From Planctomycetota bacterium (GTDB lineage Bacteria > Planctomycetota > Phycisphaerae > Phycisphaerales > SM1A02), in the NCBI GenBank assembly GCA_027618565.1, contig JAQCEQ010000005.1:16795-80794 (forward strand): a stretch of DNA of 64,000 bases, in the 5' to 3' direction. Numbering within the stretch: the stretch's first letter is position 1; every line of letters begins with the position of its first letter. Of this stretch, positions 26,744-38,065 are shown piece after piece. The position numbers and the translations under genes are program-made. Below the pieces are notes generated by a model. It did not search any database. It was not told the DNA's origin and saw only the letters and a list, made by a program, of their open reading frames with translations.

Positions 26744-27289
26744 TCAACGGCGTGGGCTGCTCGGGCCACTCCCTGGGCCCGGCGACGGGCCTCCGGTGGA
26801 TGAGCCACCGAACGGGCGCCCGCCACCTCCACTGCGATGCCAAGGGCGATGGCCCGGTCGACGTACCTCGCGCGGGGCATCGCCGCCTCCGGTCGCCCCA
26901 CTCGATGAACCGCCGCCGCTCGAGGAACCTGACGAGAACGCACTCGAACCAGGCCGACCCCCGAGAGGGCCGGGCGCTCGACCCGATCCCGGTCCGTCCG
27001 CGGCGCCTGCCGCATCCAGTTCAGCCTCTCGCGCCTTCTTGGCCTTCTTGTTGAGAGCCTCGGCCACGGTCAGGGGACGACCATGCAGCCTCCGGCCCGA
27101 CAGGGCATTGATCGCCAGCCTGCCCCGCTCCGCGTCACGGAACATCGCGATGGCAAAGCAGCGGGAGAGACCGGTTTCCGGATCCACTACGAGAACCAAG
27201 TCGTCCAGGTCTGGGAACGTGACGAAGAGCCTCCGGACATGCTCAGCAGTGGTCCGCTTGTCGAGGTTGCCGATGTAGATCTTGAACAT
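26744..27289 (-). CDS. RNA-binding protein with one RRM domain and low-complexity tail
   Basis: The 181-residue protein begins MFKIYIGNLDKRTTAEHVRRLF, with RNP-2 (IYIGNL) at residues 4-9 and a weak RNP-1 (GLSRCFAIAMF) near 42-52, forming one RRM (~2-80). The tail (~95-181) is rich in Gly, Ser, Pro and Arg. Bacterial single-RRM proteins with glycine-rich tails bind RNA, some in cold response. The ATG at 27289 is chosen because it opens the RRM exactly; the longer frame to 27361 adds residues with no domain character. It lies just downstream of the 23S-5S unit in the same direction. Confidence 0.82.
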   Translation of the reverse strand: MFKIYIGNLDKRTTAEHVRRLFVTFPDLDDLVLVVDPETGLSRCFAIAMFRDAERGRLAINALSGRRLHGRPLTVAEALNKKAKKAREAELDAAGAADGPGSGRAPGPLGGRPGSSAFSSGSSSGGGSSSGATGGGDAPREVRRPGHRPWHRSGGGGRPFGGSSTGGPSPGPGSGPSSPRR

Positions 27290-27399
27290 GGGACGAGGCA
27301 GGAAGTGAAGACAAACCAGTCCCCGGAACCAGTCCCCGGGGAAAGACTCAAGTGTAGCCACTCGAGCGATCGCGCCGACAAGCGGGCCCCAAAATGGAC

Positions 27400-27431
27400 A
27401 AGCCCTGCCGGAGGTGTCTCCGGCAGGGCTT
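27400..27431 (-). terminator. Terminator of the 23S-5S rRNA transcription unit
   Basis: A perfect 14-bp stem (27400-27413 with 27418-27431) closes a 4-base GTGT loop immediately after the 5S gene. On the minus strand the stem is followed by GTCCATTTTGGGG, a short T tract a few bases away. The position and the perfect GC-rich stem make this the likely rRNA terminator. Confidence 0.8.
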
Positions 27432-27436
27432 GCAAA

Positions 27437-27544
27437 GTCGGCGATGACCTACTTTCCCGCGTGGCAGTATCATCGGCGGCTTGGTCTTCACTGCTGTGTT
27501 CGAGATGGGAACAGGTGTTTCCCCAAGCCTATGGTCACCGACAA
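27437..27544 (-). rRNA. 5S ribosomal RNA
   Basis: About 108 bases on the minus strand, with the canonical CGAACACAGCAGTGAAG-like loop (TCTCGAACACAGCAGTGAAG), the GGAAACACCTGTTCCCAT arm and complementary ends. It lies about 160 bases after the 23S gene in the same direction. Exact ends are estimated from the terminal helix. Confidence 0.93.
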
Positions 27545-27578
27545 GTCTCCGGGTCGCGTGTCCGCGGCCCGAAGCGTT

Positions 27579-27595
27579 GAGATCGAAGGTTCATG
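27579..27595 (-). promoter_or_regulatory. 3' half of the 23S rRNA processing stem
   Basis: In the 23S-5S spacer transcript this stretch reads CATGAACCTTCGATCTC and can pair with the leader at 30593-30609 (GAGATTGAAGGTTCATG) over 17 bases with one G:U pair. Such long-range stems bring the 23S ends together for RNase III cleavage. Confidence 0.75.
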
Positions 27596-27703
27596 GTGGT
27601 GCCCGGGGCTCCTTTGCAGGATCCTCGGCGTCCACGACGCAATCCAGAATATGAGCAGCAAGGCCTGCCGTTACCAGTCCGTCGTCAAGACGGGACCTGG
27701 TAG

Positions 27704-30473
<2,770 letters not shown>

Positions 30474-30592
30474 TGCCTACCTGATCCCGTCGGCAAGACG
30501 AGGTCAGAGAACATGGCCGCCTTGGCTGCTCGTTCTATTCTCGGTGCATCCATCGTGCTCCTGACGCCGGAAACCGACGCAGTCGCGCGATG

Positions 30593-30609
30593 CATGAACC
30601 TTCAATCTC
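30593..30609 (-). promoter_or_regulatory. 5' half of the 23S rRNA processing stem
   Basis: The leader RNA GAGATTGAAGGTTCATG is complementary to spacer bases 27579-27595, flanking the whole 23S gene. It lies 120 bases before the mature 5' end. Confidence 0.75.
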
Positions 30610-30665
30610 GGTTGTCAAAGATCCGGCCGAAGCCGGCTGCACTCAGATTTGAGCGCAGAAGGAAG

Positions 30666-30693
30666 ACTGTACCAAATTCACCGGGGTTGTCAA
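30666..30693 (-). promoter_or_regulatory. Promoter of the 23S-5S rRNA unit
   Basis: On the minus strand TTGACA (30688-30693) is followed after 16 bases by TACAGT (30666-30671). The predicted start near 30659 lies upstream of the processing stem, as needed for 23S maturation. It is the best consensus promoter noticed in the window, fitting a strongly expressed rRNA unit. Confidence 0.65.
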
Positions 30694-30862
30694 CCGATGG
30701 TTTGAATCGTCCGATTGTCCACACGCCGCTCGCGCCGCGCATGGTCCGAAGGATCGGATCCGGGAGGCAACTGACTCCGTGACGATCCGAACTGTCGCTC
30801 GAACAACAGTCCTATAATACGACCCGGTGGGATGCCACATGTTCCTCCGCGCGTTGGACGGG

Positions 30863-32884
30863 CTAGTTTCCGCCCGGGCTTGGAGCGCCGCCGCTGCCCT
30901 CTCCGAATGAACCAGAGCCGCTTCCGTCCTTGGCGGCGTTGCTCCCCTTGTCCGCGACGGGAGCATTCTTCTGCAGTCTCCAATCGTCGTCGAACTCCTG
31001 CCTGATCGGGGAACGGGCGTCCGTCGCACTGCTCCGGATCTGTATGAGCTCGCCCGAGGTGGCGTCCTGCAGCACGACGAGGAAGGACGCAGACTCCCCA
31101 GTGGCAGGACCACCAGAGCCGTCCACCCGCTGTGGGGTCAGGTCACGCTCGATCCCGGCCACCAACCAGCCGGATCCGAAGTCAATGCCTTCGGGAACGC
31201 GAGTGCTGCCACCGCCGACCTCATCACCGATGGAATAGGTATCAATGGTCTTCTGGACCTTGCCGTTGACGGATCGATAGACCTCGAACTTCGCGCGCGC
31301 CAATGATGTTCCAAAGTCCACGCTGGTGAGGAAAAACTGGGTCAGCGATCGCACTTTGATGGGGGCACTCCACTCGCTGGGCGAGGATTGGATGAAGGGC
31401 GATTTCGCCAGCGAGGTCTGTTCTGGGGACAAGAGAGCCTCGCGCCCGAAGAACGGATTCCAGTGCCTCAAGACCGCACGGTATCGGTAGGTGTGTTCGG
31501 GCACGGCATCCGTGTCGTGCGTCCAGGCCTGACCGGAGTCCTGGCTGCAGGGATCCACTTCCGTCGGGTCCTCGGTCGGCACAGTCACCTGGATGGACTC
31601 GGCCACACCGAGGGACTTGGCCAGTTCCACAAGTTCCGCCACGTCCTTCTCCAGCTTTGTCCGCTGGCGCGTCTTCGTCCACCGATCGTCTTCCTGCCGC
31701 TGTCGCTCCTTCTCTTCCTTCTTGGCGTCGCCCCCGGTTCGCCTCCCGCTGAAGGCACCACCGCCCATGCCAAATCCGCCACCGCCGCCGGCACCGGAGC
31801 CCGGATCCCCGGCATCCGGCTTCTTGGCCCGATCGCGCTTGATCTTCTGGTACTCCTCGTCGGAGATTGGACCACCCAAGTCCTTCAGCTCGGCCGTCCG
31901 CTTGGCGATCAGCTTTTGCTTGGCCGCAATCTGCTTCTGGATGATGACGAGGTCCCGGGCGGAATCCGAGACGTCAGAGCCGGACACTGGGGCGGGGGGC
32001 TCCGATGCCCCTGCGGCATCGGCTGCGTTGAGCGAGATTTCTGCCTTTGGATTCTGCGTGGGCGGCGCGTCCGGCTGCAGAATCTTGGACTTCAGGGGCG
32101 AGTCACCCAGCGCCACGAGAAGCTCGTCGCGAAGGTTGGTCTGGATGCCCTGCTCGAGGCCAGGACGAATCGACTCGTTCTCCCCGACCCACCAGCCAAT
32201 CGGGACTTCCGTCACCCGCCCCCACTCGCCGTTGGGCTGCAGTTCCTGGCGCTCGAAGACGACATCCGCGAAGAGCGGGCACCCGCCGTACCAGTGCGAG
32301 GGGATCGCTCCCAGCGCTGGCAGGGCGGACGGCTCGGCTCGCGCTAGCTGCGCGCGCGCGGCGGCAAAATCGACCGTGGCGATCGGCGTGACCCAGACGA
32401 CATCGCTCCTCTCGGCCGGGTTCGCATCGCCCGACGACGGCGGTCCGGAACCATCGGCCCATGCGTCCATGAACTGCACGGTCCTCATTCCCGTCGGGGC
32501 CGCAAAGGCCGGCACGGCGTAGACCGCACTCCGCCCGGCGTCCTCCTTCAGGAGAATTCCAGCGACACGTGGCCGGAGGGCCACCAGTTCCGACCCCGGG
32601 AACACTCCTCCCGAGAGCCGCTCCTTGAACGCATCCACCTCATTGCCGATGGGTACGTCGATCTCAACGGGGCCGCCGTCGTGCATGCTGCGCTTCAGCC
32701 TTGCCGCGGCATCGGACAGTGCCTTGTCGAGGTCGCCGATCCCCTGCGGGCGGCCGTTGACCCTGACCTGCGTGCCGTTGAGTGCGAACTCCCAGACGGC
32801 AGCGCCGACGGCCAGGACGGCGAAGAGACCGACCACGACCTTCTCGAAGTGTCGTTCGGCGACGGAGATGCCCTGCTTCTTCAT
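30863..32884 (-). CDS. Membrane-anchored component of the pilus/secretion platform (third gene of the PilM operon)
   Basis: The 673-residue protein has an N-terminal cytosolic stub and one membrane helix (~14-33, EKVVVGLFAVLAVGAAVWEFAL), then a large periplasmic part. The centre has a predicted coiled coil (DLVIIQKQIAAKQKLIAKRTAELKDLGG) and a Lys/Gly-rich linker; the C-terminal half repeats beta-like segments with FFLTSVDFGTSLARAKFEVYR and a final Gly/Ser tail. A ribosome binding site GAGAGGA precedes the ATG. One helix plus coiled coil next to PilM/N suggests a PilO/PilP-like role, but no direct homology can be claimed. The 33-bp gap to the upstream gene supports an operon. Confidence 0.65.
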   Translation of the reverse strand: MKKQGISVAERHFEKVVVGLFAVLAVGAAVWEFALNGTQVRVNGRPQGIGDLDKALSDAAARLKRSMHDGGPVEIDVPIGNEVDAFKERLSGGVFPGSELVALRPRVAGILLKEDAGRSAVYAVPAFAAPTGMRTVQFMDAWADGSGPPSSGDANPAERSDVVWVTPIATVDFAAARAQLARAEPSALPALGAIPSHWYGGCPLFADVVFERQELQPNGEWGRVTEVPIGWWVGENESIRPGLEQGIQTNLRDELLVALGDSPLKSKILQPDAPPTQNPKAEISLNAADAAGASEPPAPVSGSDVSDSARDLVIIQKQIAAKQKLIAKRTAELKDLGGPISDEEYQKIKRDRAKKPDAGDPGSGAGGGGGFGMGGGAFSGRRTGGDAKKEEKERQRQEDDRWTKTRQRTKLEKDVAELVELAKSLGVAESIQVTVPTEDPTEVDPCSQDSGQAWTHDTDAVPEHTYRYRAVLRHWNPFFGREALLSPEQTSLAKSPFIQSSPSEWSAPIKVRSLTQFFLTSVDFGTSLARAKFEVYRSVNGKVQKTIDTYSIGDEVGGGSTRVPEGIDFGSGWLVAGIERDLTPQRVDGSGGPATGESASFLVVLQDATSGELIQIRSSATDARSPIRQEFDDDWRLQKNAPVADKGSNAAKDGSGSGSFGEGSGGAPSPGGN

Positions 32885-32917
32885 CGTGTTCCTCTCGTCT
32901 GCGATGCGTTCATGTGT

Positions 32918-34267
32918 TCATCCGCCCAGTCCAACGTCATCTGCCCCGGCGCCTGCCGAGGGGTCACCATTGGTATCGGCGCCATCCATCGGGCCGCCGC
33001 AGCGCGCACCCAGCCGCGCGCGGACGACCTCGGGCATGAGGTCGCAGGTCCAGCCGCGGAGCCAGACCGTCTCCAGTTCCAGGTGCAGGAGCGAGCACGG
33101 CTCGCTGCCATAGATGAACCCCTCACGCGCCGCCGCAAAGGAGTCGACGGGCGTCAGCCGCGCGTTGACGATGGTGACAAAATTCTGGGTCGCGAGCGCA
33201 TCCACGAACCGGGGCACGCCTCGAGTCTCCACCACCACATCGATTCTGACGCGCACGAGGTCCGCAATGTCATTGGAGGCGCGGCCCGTGTGGTACTGCC
33301 TGAAATCCTTCCCCGGCATCGCCGCAGGAGCCATGGAGTCCGCATCGGCAAGCCCGGCAGGCGCGGATTCCTTCTCCGGGTAGATCGGCCCAAAGTAGAG
33401 CGCCGTCAACCGCTTGACCGGTGCCGTGAGGAGGGAGTCGAAGCCCTGGTTGGCCCCGACGATCGCACCCACCATGTCCTCGACGATCCACAGGCGCCAC
33501 AACTGCGCGTGCATCTGCACGATCTCCAGCTTTGGGAACGACGACGACGGCATTCCCGCCGCAAAGGGGTCGCCGTAGAACCGAAGCCCGCGAGCGGCAT
33601 CGCGATACTCGGCCAGCCGCACCGCGGCGAGCTTGGATCGGAGCGCCGCTTCTTGGTCTGGCTCCAGCTTCATGCCGGCGGGCGCCTCGAACTCGCCCGC
33701 CATCAGTTGGGCCTCTCGAACCTGCACATTCTTGAGGACCAGTTCCGCAGGCGGCGGGGACCCGGCATCGACGGACCGGAAGAGGTCGAGGTACGACTGC
33801 ACCAATGCCTCGTGGAAGTTCTCTGGAAAGACCGGGATTTCGCCCTTGAATTCGTCCTTGGCCATGTCGCGGAGGTCCACCGTGCGACCGGGACGAGTGG
33901 ACTTCAAGAGGGCGTGTTCGCCGCGGTTGCGGTCGATCGCGGTCTGGTCCACCCCGATGCTGCCGGCCAGGATCTGGTCCACGCGCTCCCGGAGCGCCCG
34001 AACCAGTTCGGCGCTGGCGATGCCCGAGTACTCAAACGGTGCTTGCTGCCCGGGGATGTCGAGCGAGATCGCCGGACTCACCTGGCCGGCACGATCGAGC
34101 GCGGAAATATCCTGCGCCAGCAATTCGGCTTTCTTGGCGACCGCCTCTCGTTGGCCGGAGCCGAAGTACCAGCCCGCCACAGGCACGCTCACCGCCACCA
34201 GGCCGAGGATGATAAAGGACACATTCGACTTGAGGACGGCGGTGACCTGCTGGTATTGGTTGCTCAA
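32918..34267 (-). CDS. Membrane-anchored pilus/secretion platform protein (PilO-like position)
   Basis: The 449-residue protein has one N-terminal membrane helix (~15-35, NVSFIILGLVAVSVPVAGWYFGSG) and then a helical segment (QREAVAKKAELLAQDISALD), the PilO/GspM architecture, followed by a large periplasmic region of about 380 residues, much longer than PilO (~200). Its start codon overlaps the stop of the PilM-PilN gene (ATGA). In type IV pilus operons pilO follows pilN, and the order is the same here. Assignment rests on topology and order, not on sequence identity. Confidence 0.65.
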   Translation of the reverse strand: MSNQYQQVTAVLKSNVSFIILGLVAVSVPVAGWYFGSGQREAVAKKAELLAQDISALDRAGQVSPAISLDIPGQQAPFEYSGIASAELVRALRERVDQILAGSIGVDQTAIDRNRGEHALLKSTRPGRTVDLRDMAKDEFKGEIPVFPENFHEALVQSYLDLFRSVDAGSPPPAELVLKNVQVREAQLMAGEFEAPAGMKLEPDQEAALRSKLAAVRLAEYRDAARGLRFYGDPFAAGMPSSSFPKLEIVQMHAQLWRLWIVEDMVGAIVGANQGFDSLLTAPVKRLTALYFGPIYPEKESAPAGLADADSMAPAAMPGKDFRQYHTGRASNDIADLVRVRIDVVVETRGVPRFVDALATQNFVTIVNARLTPVDSFAAAREGFIYGSEPCSLLHLELETVWLRGWTCDLMPEVVRARLGARCGGPMDGADTNGDPSAGAGADDVGLGG

Positions 34268-36486
34268 TACGACTCTCCGTCGAGGGATGCTTCCGGTGCC
34301 GGCGCCAGCGCCGGGCCGGCCGATCCCTTCAATCGTGCGATGAAGGTGATCGTGGCGCGATACCAGGTGTCGTCTGGACCCACGAGCGCCGGGGAAGCCG
34401 GGATGGGGGCCAGTTCTTCGAGTGACTTGGATTCCGCAGAGGGAGTCCCGCTCGAACCGGCACCAGTCCCGGCACCGGAGGCTCCTTGCTGGCCGCCACC
34501 TGAACTGCCGACGCTCCCGCCATCGCTTGAACCCGGAAATTTTTCACCTCCGGACTCGGAGCCGGACATCGTTCCAGCACCGCCGCCGGATCGCTGCCCG
34601 GCGGGTGGCTTTCGGCGACCCTTGATCGCTCCTCCGCCAGCGCTTCCCGACTCATTACCGCCGCCGGAGTCGGCACCGCTATTGCCAGAGAGGCCGAATC
34701 CGCCGGATCCGCCGGATGAGCCGGCACCGAATCCCGCGCCGGCATTCGCGCCTGAACCGTCCGTGGAGGTGCTCCCAAATCCAGGTGGAGAGTCTGGTGA
34801 GCCGGCAGAGGCCTTGCCGCCGACGGTGATGATGGCACCGATCAACTTCTCGTCATCGATGATGATGTCGTATGGAGCGTCGTCGCGTTTGGCATGCTTG
34901 CGCAGCCACTCCGCGGCGGTGTCGTTGAGGAATCGCTTTTCGCCCTCGTTGGTGAACTCGATCTCAAGGGTTACGACGATGTCGCGAGTCCCCTTCGAGG
35001 CGTCGAACCGGTACTCACCCTTGAGATCCTCCAGCGTGATCAGCCTGCGATCCTTCGCGGGAATCGCGTTGATGGCATCCACATCGGACCCCAGCAGTGC
35101 CGGCCCTGGATTGGTGGACCACAGTGCCGCGTAGGAGTCGGCGATGATCCACGGCCAGACCTCCCGGTCGTCCAGCAGCGCGCGGTACGGAGCGGTCGAG
35201 GCATTCGCGGCGATCCGACCCACTAGCTGCTGCGCATCTTCCGCGTATTTCTTTGCCTCGTCCTGGGCAGCCGACACTTCGACCGGCAGCGTCCCGCTCC
35301 CCAGCAGGCCGGCCTCGACGAACGGCGCGATGAAGAACGCCGCGCCCGTAGCCACTCCCAAGGCGGCGGCCGCGGCAAAATACGGGACTTTCGTCCGCCA
35401 GAGCGACTTGCGCGCGATCGCGGTCGGGATGAGGTTGATCTTGATCGAGGACTCCCCAAGCGCCTGGAGCGCCAGCCCGTACGCCGTAGCAAGGTTCACG
35501 GTGTTGGCGGCAAAGTCTGCGGCCTCGGTCCCCTCCATGCGAATGCGCTTGAACTCGTCCCAGCGGGCGATCTGGATGTTGACTTGCCCACCGACGAACT
35601 TTCGCAGTCCGGTCAGCCGCAGCGTGCCACCGACCCCAACCACATTGCGGACCTCCGCGTTGGGGTTGACGGTCTGGTAGTGCTCGACGGAGCGCCGGAA
35701 TTCGTCGATGAATTGCTCGTACGCCCCCCCCATCGCGCGGATCACCTCGCGCGCGTGCTTGCCCGTGGCCCCGGCCAGCTTGGCGGCCTCGGCCTTGGGA
35801 TAGGCGCACTTGAACGCCGCGGCGATCGCCTCGGTGAACTGGTGGCCACCGACAGAGAATGTCCTGAGGTAGCAGCTGCCGTCCTGCGCCGCAATGAAGT
35901 CCGTCGATGCGCTGCCGACGTCCACAAGCGCGACTGTCCCCGAGGGCGTGCCACCCTGGATGTCGTAGACGAACGCGTTGTAGAGCGCCACGGGGCTCAG
36001 GGTCACGATGCCGGGAAAGAGGCCGCACTCCGCATAGAGCTCCAGTGTCTCGCGGAGTCGCTCCTTGGTGATCGCAAAAATCCCCACGCGGACGATTTCC
36101 GCCCCCTCCGGGGCGAAGATCTGCGAGTCCCACTCCACCTCATCGATGGGGAATGGGATCTGCTGCTCCGCCTCGTACTGCACCATCTCCGGGATGCGCT
36201 TCTTGTCCACCGGCGGGAGCGAGACGAATCGAGCCAGGGCCTGGTTTCCGGGCACGCTGACGGCCACGGAGTCCTTCCCCAATTGCTCGGAGTAAGCCTG
36301 CACGAACTGGACGAGCGTGTGCCGAACCATGGCGGGGATGTCCAGCCCCGGAGTGGTCAATACCTTTTGGTGCCGAATGACGGTGAAGTCAGTGACGGTG
36401 ACGCCGTCGGTGCCGGGCTCCAGGCGGATGGCCTTGATTCCCGATGCGCCAAGTTCGATGCCCCATGCTCCGTTCGATCGTGCCAT
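34264..36486 (-). CDS. pilM: PilM-PilN-like fusion protein of type IV pilus / type II secretion assembly
   Basis: Residues 1-345 are a PilM actin-like ATPase: GIELGASGIKAIRLEPG (phosphate 1), SVPGNQALARFVSLPPV, QQIPFPIDEVEWDSQ, ALVDVGSASTDFIA (phosphate 2) and VVGVGGTLRLTGLRKFV (nucleotide site). At 350-354 the sequence reads INLIP, the conserved N-terminal motif by which PilN docks into PilM, followed by basic residues and a membrane helix (~367-390), exactly the start of PilN. A periplasmic domain (~400-555) and a long Gly/Ser-rich region (~560-690) follow. Typical PilM has about 350 residues; this has 740. A Shine-Dalgarno GGAGA precedes the ATG. It heads a three-gene operon. Confidence 0.88.
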   Translation of the reverse strand: MARSNGAWGIELGASGIKAIRLEPGTDGVTVTDFTVIRHQKVLTTPGLDIPAMVRHTLVQFVQAYSEQLGKDSVAVSVPGNQALARFVSLPPVDKKRIPEMVQYEAEQQIPFPIDEVEWDSQIFAPEGAEIVRVGIFAITKERLRETLELYAECGLFPGIVTLSPVALYNAFVYDIQGGTPSGTVALVDVGSASTDFIAAQDGSCYLRTFSVGGHQFTEAIAAAFKCAYPKAEAAKLAGATGKHAREVIRAMGGAYEQFIDEFRRSVEHYQTVNPNAEVRNVVGVGGTLRLTGLRKFVGGQVNIQIARWDEFKRIRMEGTEAADFAANTVNLATAYGLALQALGESSIKINLIPTAIARKSLWRTKVPYFAAAAALGVATGAAFFIAPFVEAGLLGSGTLPVEVSAAQDEAKKYAEDAQQLVGRIAANASTAPYRALLDDREVWPWIIADSYAALWSTNPGPALLGSDVDAINAIPAKDRRLITLEDLKGEYRFDASKGTRDIVVTLEIEFTNEGEKRFLNDTAAEWLRKHAKRDDAPYDIIIDDEKLIGAIITVGGKASAGSPDSPPGFGSTSTDGSGANAGAGFGAGSSGGSGGFGLSGNSGADSGGGNESGSAGGGAIKGRRKPPAGQRSGGGAGTMSGSESGGEKFPGSSDGGSVGSSGGGQQGASGAGTGAGSSGTPSAESKSLEELAPIPASPALVGPDDTWYRATITFIARLKGSAGPALAPAPEASLDGESY

Positions 36487-36676
36487 CTCGTGTCTCCAAG
36501 GGGGGTCAGCTGTCGGGGCCGTTCAGTCTGGCGATCATATCCCGGTCGCCACGGCCCAACGTGGCTCCAGGGTCTCACTAAGAGACTTCGGCGACCAGGC
36601 CGCGAATGTTCCGCAGATACCTTGGAAAGCCTGCGCCAAGGTACGCTCCCAAGCCCGCCACTGCGGGAGAGACGCC

Positions 36677-38065
36677 ATGACTTCGTCCCCACTACCGGAC
36701 CACACCTATTCCAAGGCCCAGCCACCAACCGTGGTGGCAGCCCCTCTGGGCGCCCCCTCTGCCTCGGATGCGTCGGTCAGGCTTGACGCCGAGATCGCCG
36801 CGGCGATGGAAGGGATCGACATGACCACGCTCATGTCCAAGCTCCCCGATACTCCCAAGGCGGCAGCGTCCCCTGGCGCGCCGGCCACGGGTGGCGCCAA
36901 GCGCAGCCGGAGGGGGACGGTGACGCGCGTGGAGGCTCGCGAGGTGTTCGTGGAGTTTGACGCCAAGAGTTCCGGGGTCTGCCCGATGAGCCACTTCACC
37001 GAGACGCCGGAGGAAGGAACATCGTGGGACTTCATCGTGGAGCGACTGGATCCCTTTGAGGGATTGTTCGTTCTGGCGCGCCCGGGAAGCATCCTCAAGG
37101 GCACCGCCTGGGGCGACCTTGAGGTTGGCATGACCGTCGAGGCGCGTTGCGTGGGAATGAACGCGGGCGGCCTGGACATGGAGGTTTCGCACAAGCGTGC
37201 GTTCATGCCTACACGCGAGGTGGATCTGCGGCATGTCCCGGACATCTCCGTGTTCCTGGGGCTCAAGCTCCCCTGCGAAGTCATCGAGCTGCGGCGCGAG
37301 AAGGGGCGCATGGTCCTCTCGCACCGCCGCGTCGCTGAACGCGAACGCAGGGAGAAGGCGCTGGAGACCATCGCCACGCTTGAGGTCGGCCAGAGGAGGT
37401 CGGCCACCGTGGTGAGCGTCCAGCCCTACGGCGCCTTTGCCGACCTGGGCGGCGTGGACGGACTCATTCCGGTGGGTGAGCTCTCCTACGAGCGGCTCAG
37501 GTCCGCGGCCGACGCGGTTTCCGTCGGCGATGTCCTGGATGTGGTCATCAAGCGGATCGACCTCGAGGCCAGGCCTCCGCGGATTTCCCTCAGCCGCAAG
37601 GATCTCCTCGCCGACCCGATCAAGGCGCGCATGGAGGAGATCGTCCCCGGCGCGACACTGAGCGGGACCGTCACGAAACTCATGGAGTTTGGCGCATTCG
37701 TCGAACTGGCGCCGGGTGTCGAGGGACTGGTGCATGTCTCCGAGATCACGTGGGACCGCGTCCCCAACCCGGCGGCGCGCTTGCAGCGCGGCGAGGTGGT
37801 GGAAGTCAAGGTCCTGAGCGTGGATCCCGCGAACCGTCGCGTGAGCCTCTCAATCAAGCAACTGTCGGAGCCGCCGGCGCGACCCGCGCGGGAAGACCAG
37901 GGCGGGGAGGGCGGGAACCGGCGCGGTGGTCGCGGAGGTCCTGGAGGCAGCGGCCCCGGCCGACGCGAAGAAGCAGCCGTGCCACCACGGGGAGATGACC
38001 CCGAGATGCGGAAGCTCCTCGCGCGGTTTGACCCCAGCGTGAAGCGCAGGGGCGGGCTGAGCTAG
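36677..38065 (+). CDS. RNA-binding protein with several S1 domains
   Basis: The 462-residue protein has a Shine-Dalgarno GGGAGAG before the ATG at 36677. After a Pro/Ala-rich N-terminus (~1-75) come about four S1 OB-folds: a divergent one (RGTVTRVEAREVFVEFDAKSSGVCP, ~77), a second (GMTVEARCVGMNAGGLDMEVSHKRAFMP, ~155), a third (RRSATVVSVQPYGAFADLGGVDGLIPVGELSY, ~240) and a fourth (GTVTKLMEFGAFVELAPGVEGLVHVSEI, ~332), then an Arg/Gly-rich tail. It resembles a shortened ribosomal protein S1 of translation initiation. Whether it is the cell's S1 or a paralogue cannot be decided here. Its stop overlaps the next convergent gene's stop. Confidence 0.85.
   Translation: MTSSPLPDHTYSKAQPPTVVAAPLGAPSASDASVRLDAEIAAAMEGIDMTTLMSKLPDTPKAAASPGAPATGGAKRSRRGTVTRVEAREVFVEFDAKSSGVCPMSHFTETPEEGTSWDFIVERLDPFEGLFVLARPGSILKGTAWGDLEVGMTVEARCVGMNAGGLDMEVSHKRAFMPTREVDLRHVPDISVFLGLKLPCEVIELRREKGRMVLSHRRVAERERREKALETIATLEVGQRRSATVVSVQPYGAFADLGGVDGLIPVGELSYERLRSAADAVSVGDVLDVVIKRIDLEARPPRISLSRKDLLADPIKARMEEIVPGATLSGTVTKLMEFGAFVELAPGVEGLVHVSEITWDRVPNPAARLQRGEVVEVKVLSVDPANRRVSLSIKQLSEPPARPAREDQGGEGGNRRGGRGGPGGSGPGRREEAAVPPRGDDPEMRKLLARFDPSVKRRGGLS

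Larger units (their letters stand above)
30474..30862. other. Leader and promoter region of the 23S-5S unit (no gene)
   Basis: This 389-base stretch separates the 23S gene from the last gene of the pilus operon. On the minus strand it holds a good sigma-70-like promoter (30666-30693), the 5' half of the 23S processing stem (30593-30609) and, next to the mature end, GACGGGATCAGGTAG, which can pair imperfectly with CTACCAGGTCCCGTC after the 3' end of 23S. A second TTGACA at 30613-30618 has no good -10. No 16S rRNA or tRNA is present. Short ORFs here look spurious. Confidence 0.75.

Noticed and set aside
30613..30618. Second TTGACA upstream of 23S as an alternative promoter
   Set aside because: No acceptable -10 follows at 16-18 bases, and starting there would remove the 5' half of the processing stem.
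30474..30862. Possible 16S rRNA or spacer tRNA upstream of 23S
   Set aside because: The 389 bases show no conserved 16S 3' end, no anti-Shine-Dalgarno and no cloverleaf.
32681..35134. Long plus-strand open frame of 817 codons
   Set aside because: It is antisense to three real minus-strand genes and arises from the GC-rich codon pattern; no motif is seen.
36317..36676. N-terminal extension of the S1-domain protein to 36317
   Set aside because: The extension is antisense to the PilM start and lacks protein character; ATG 36677 has a good Shine-Dalgarno.
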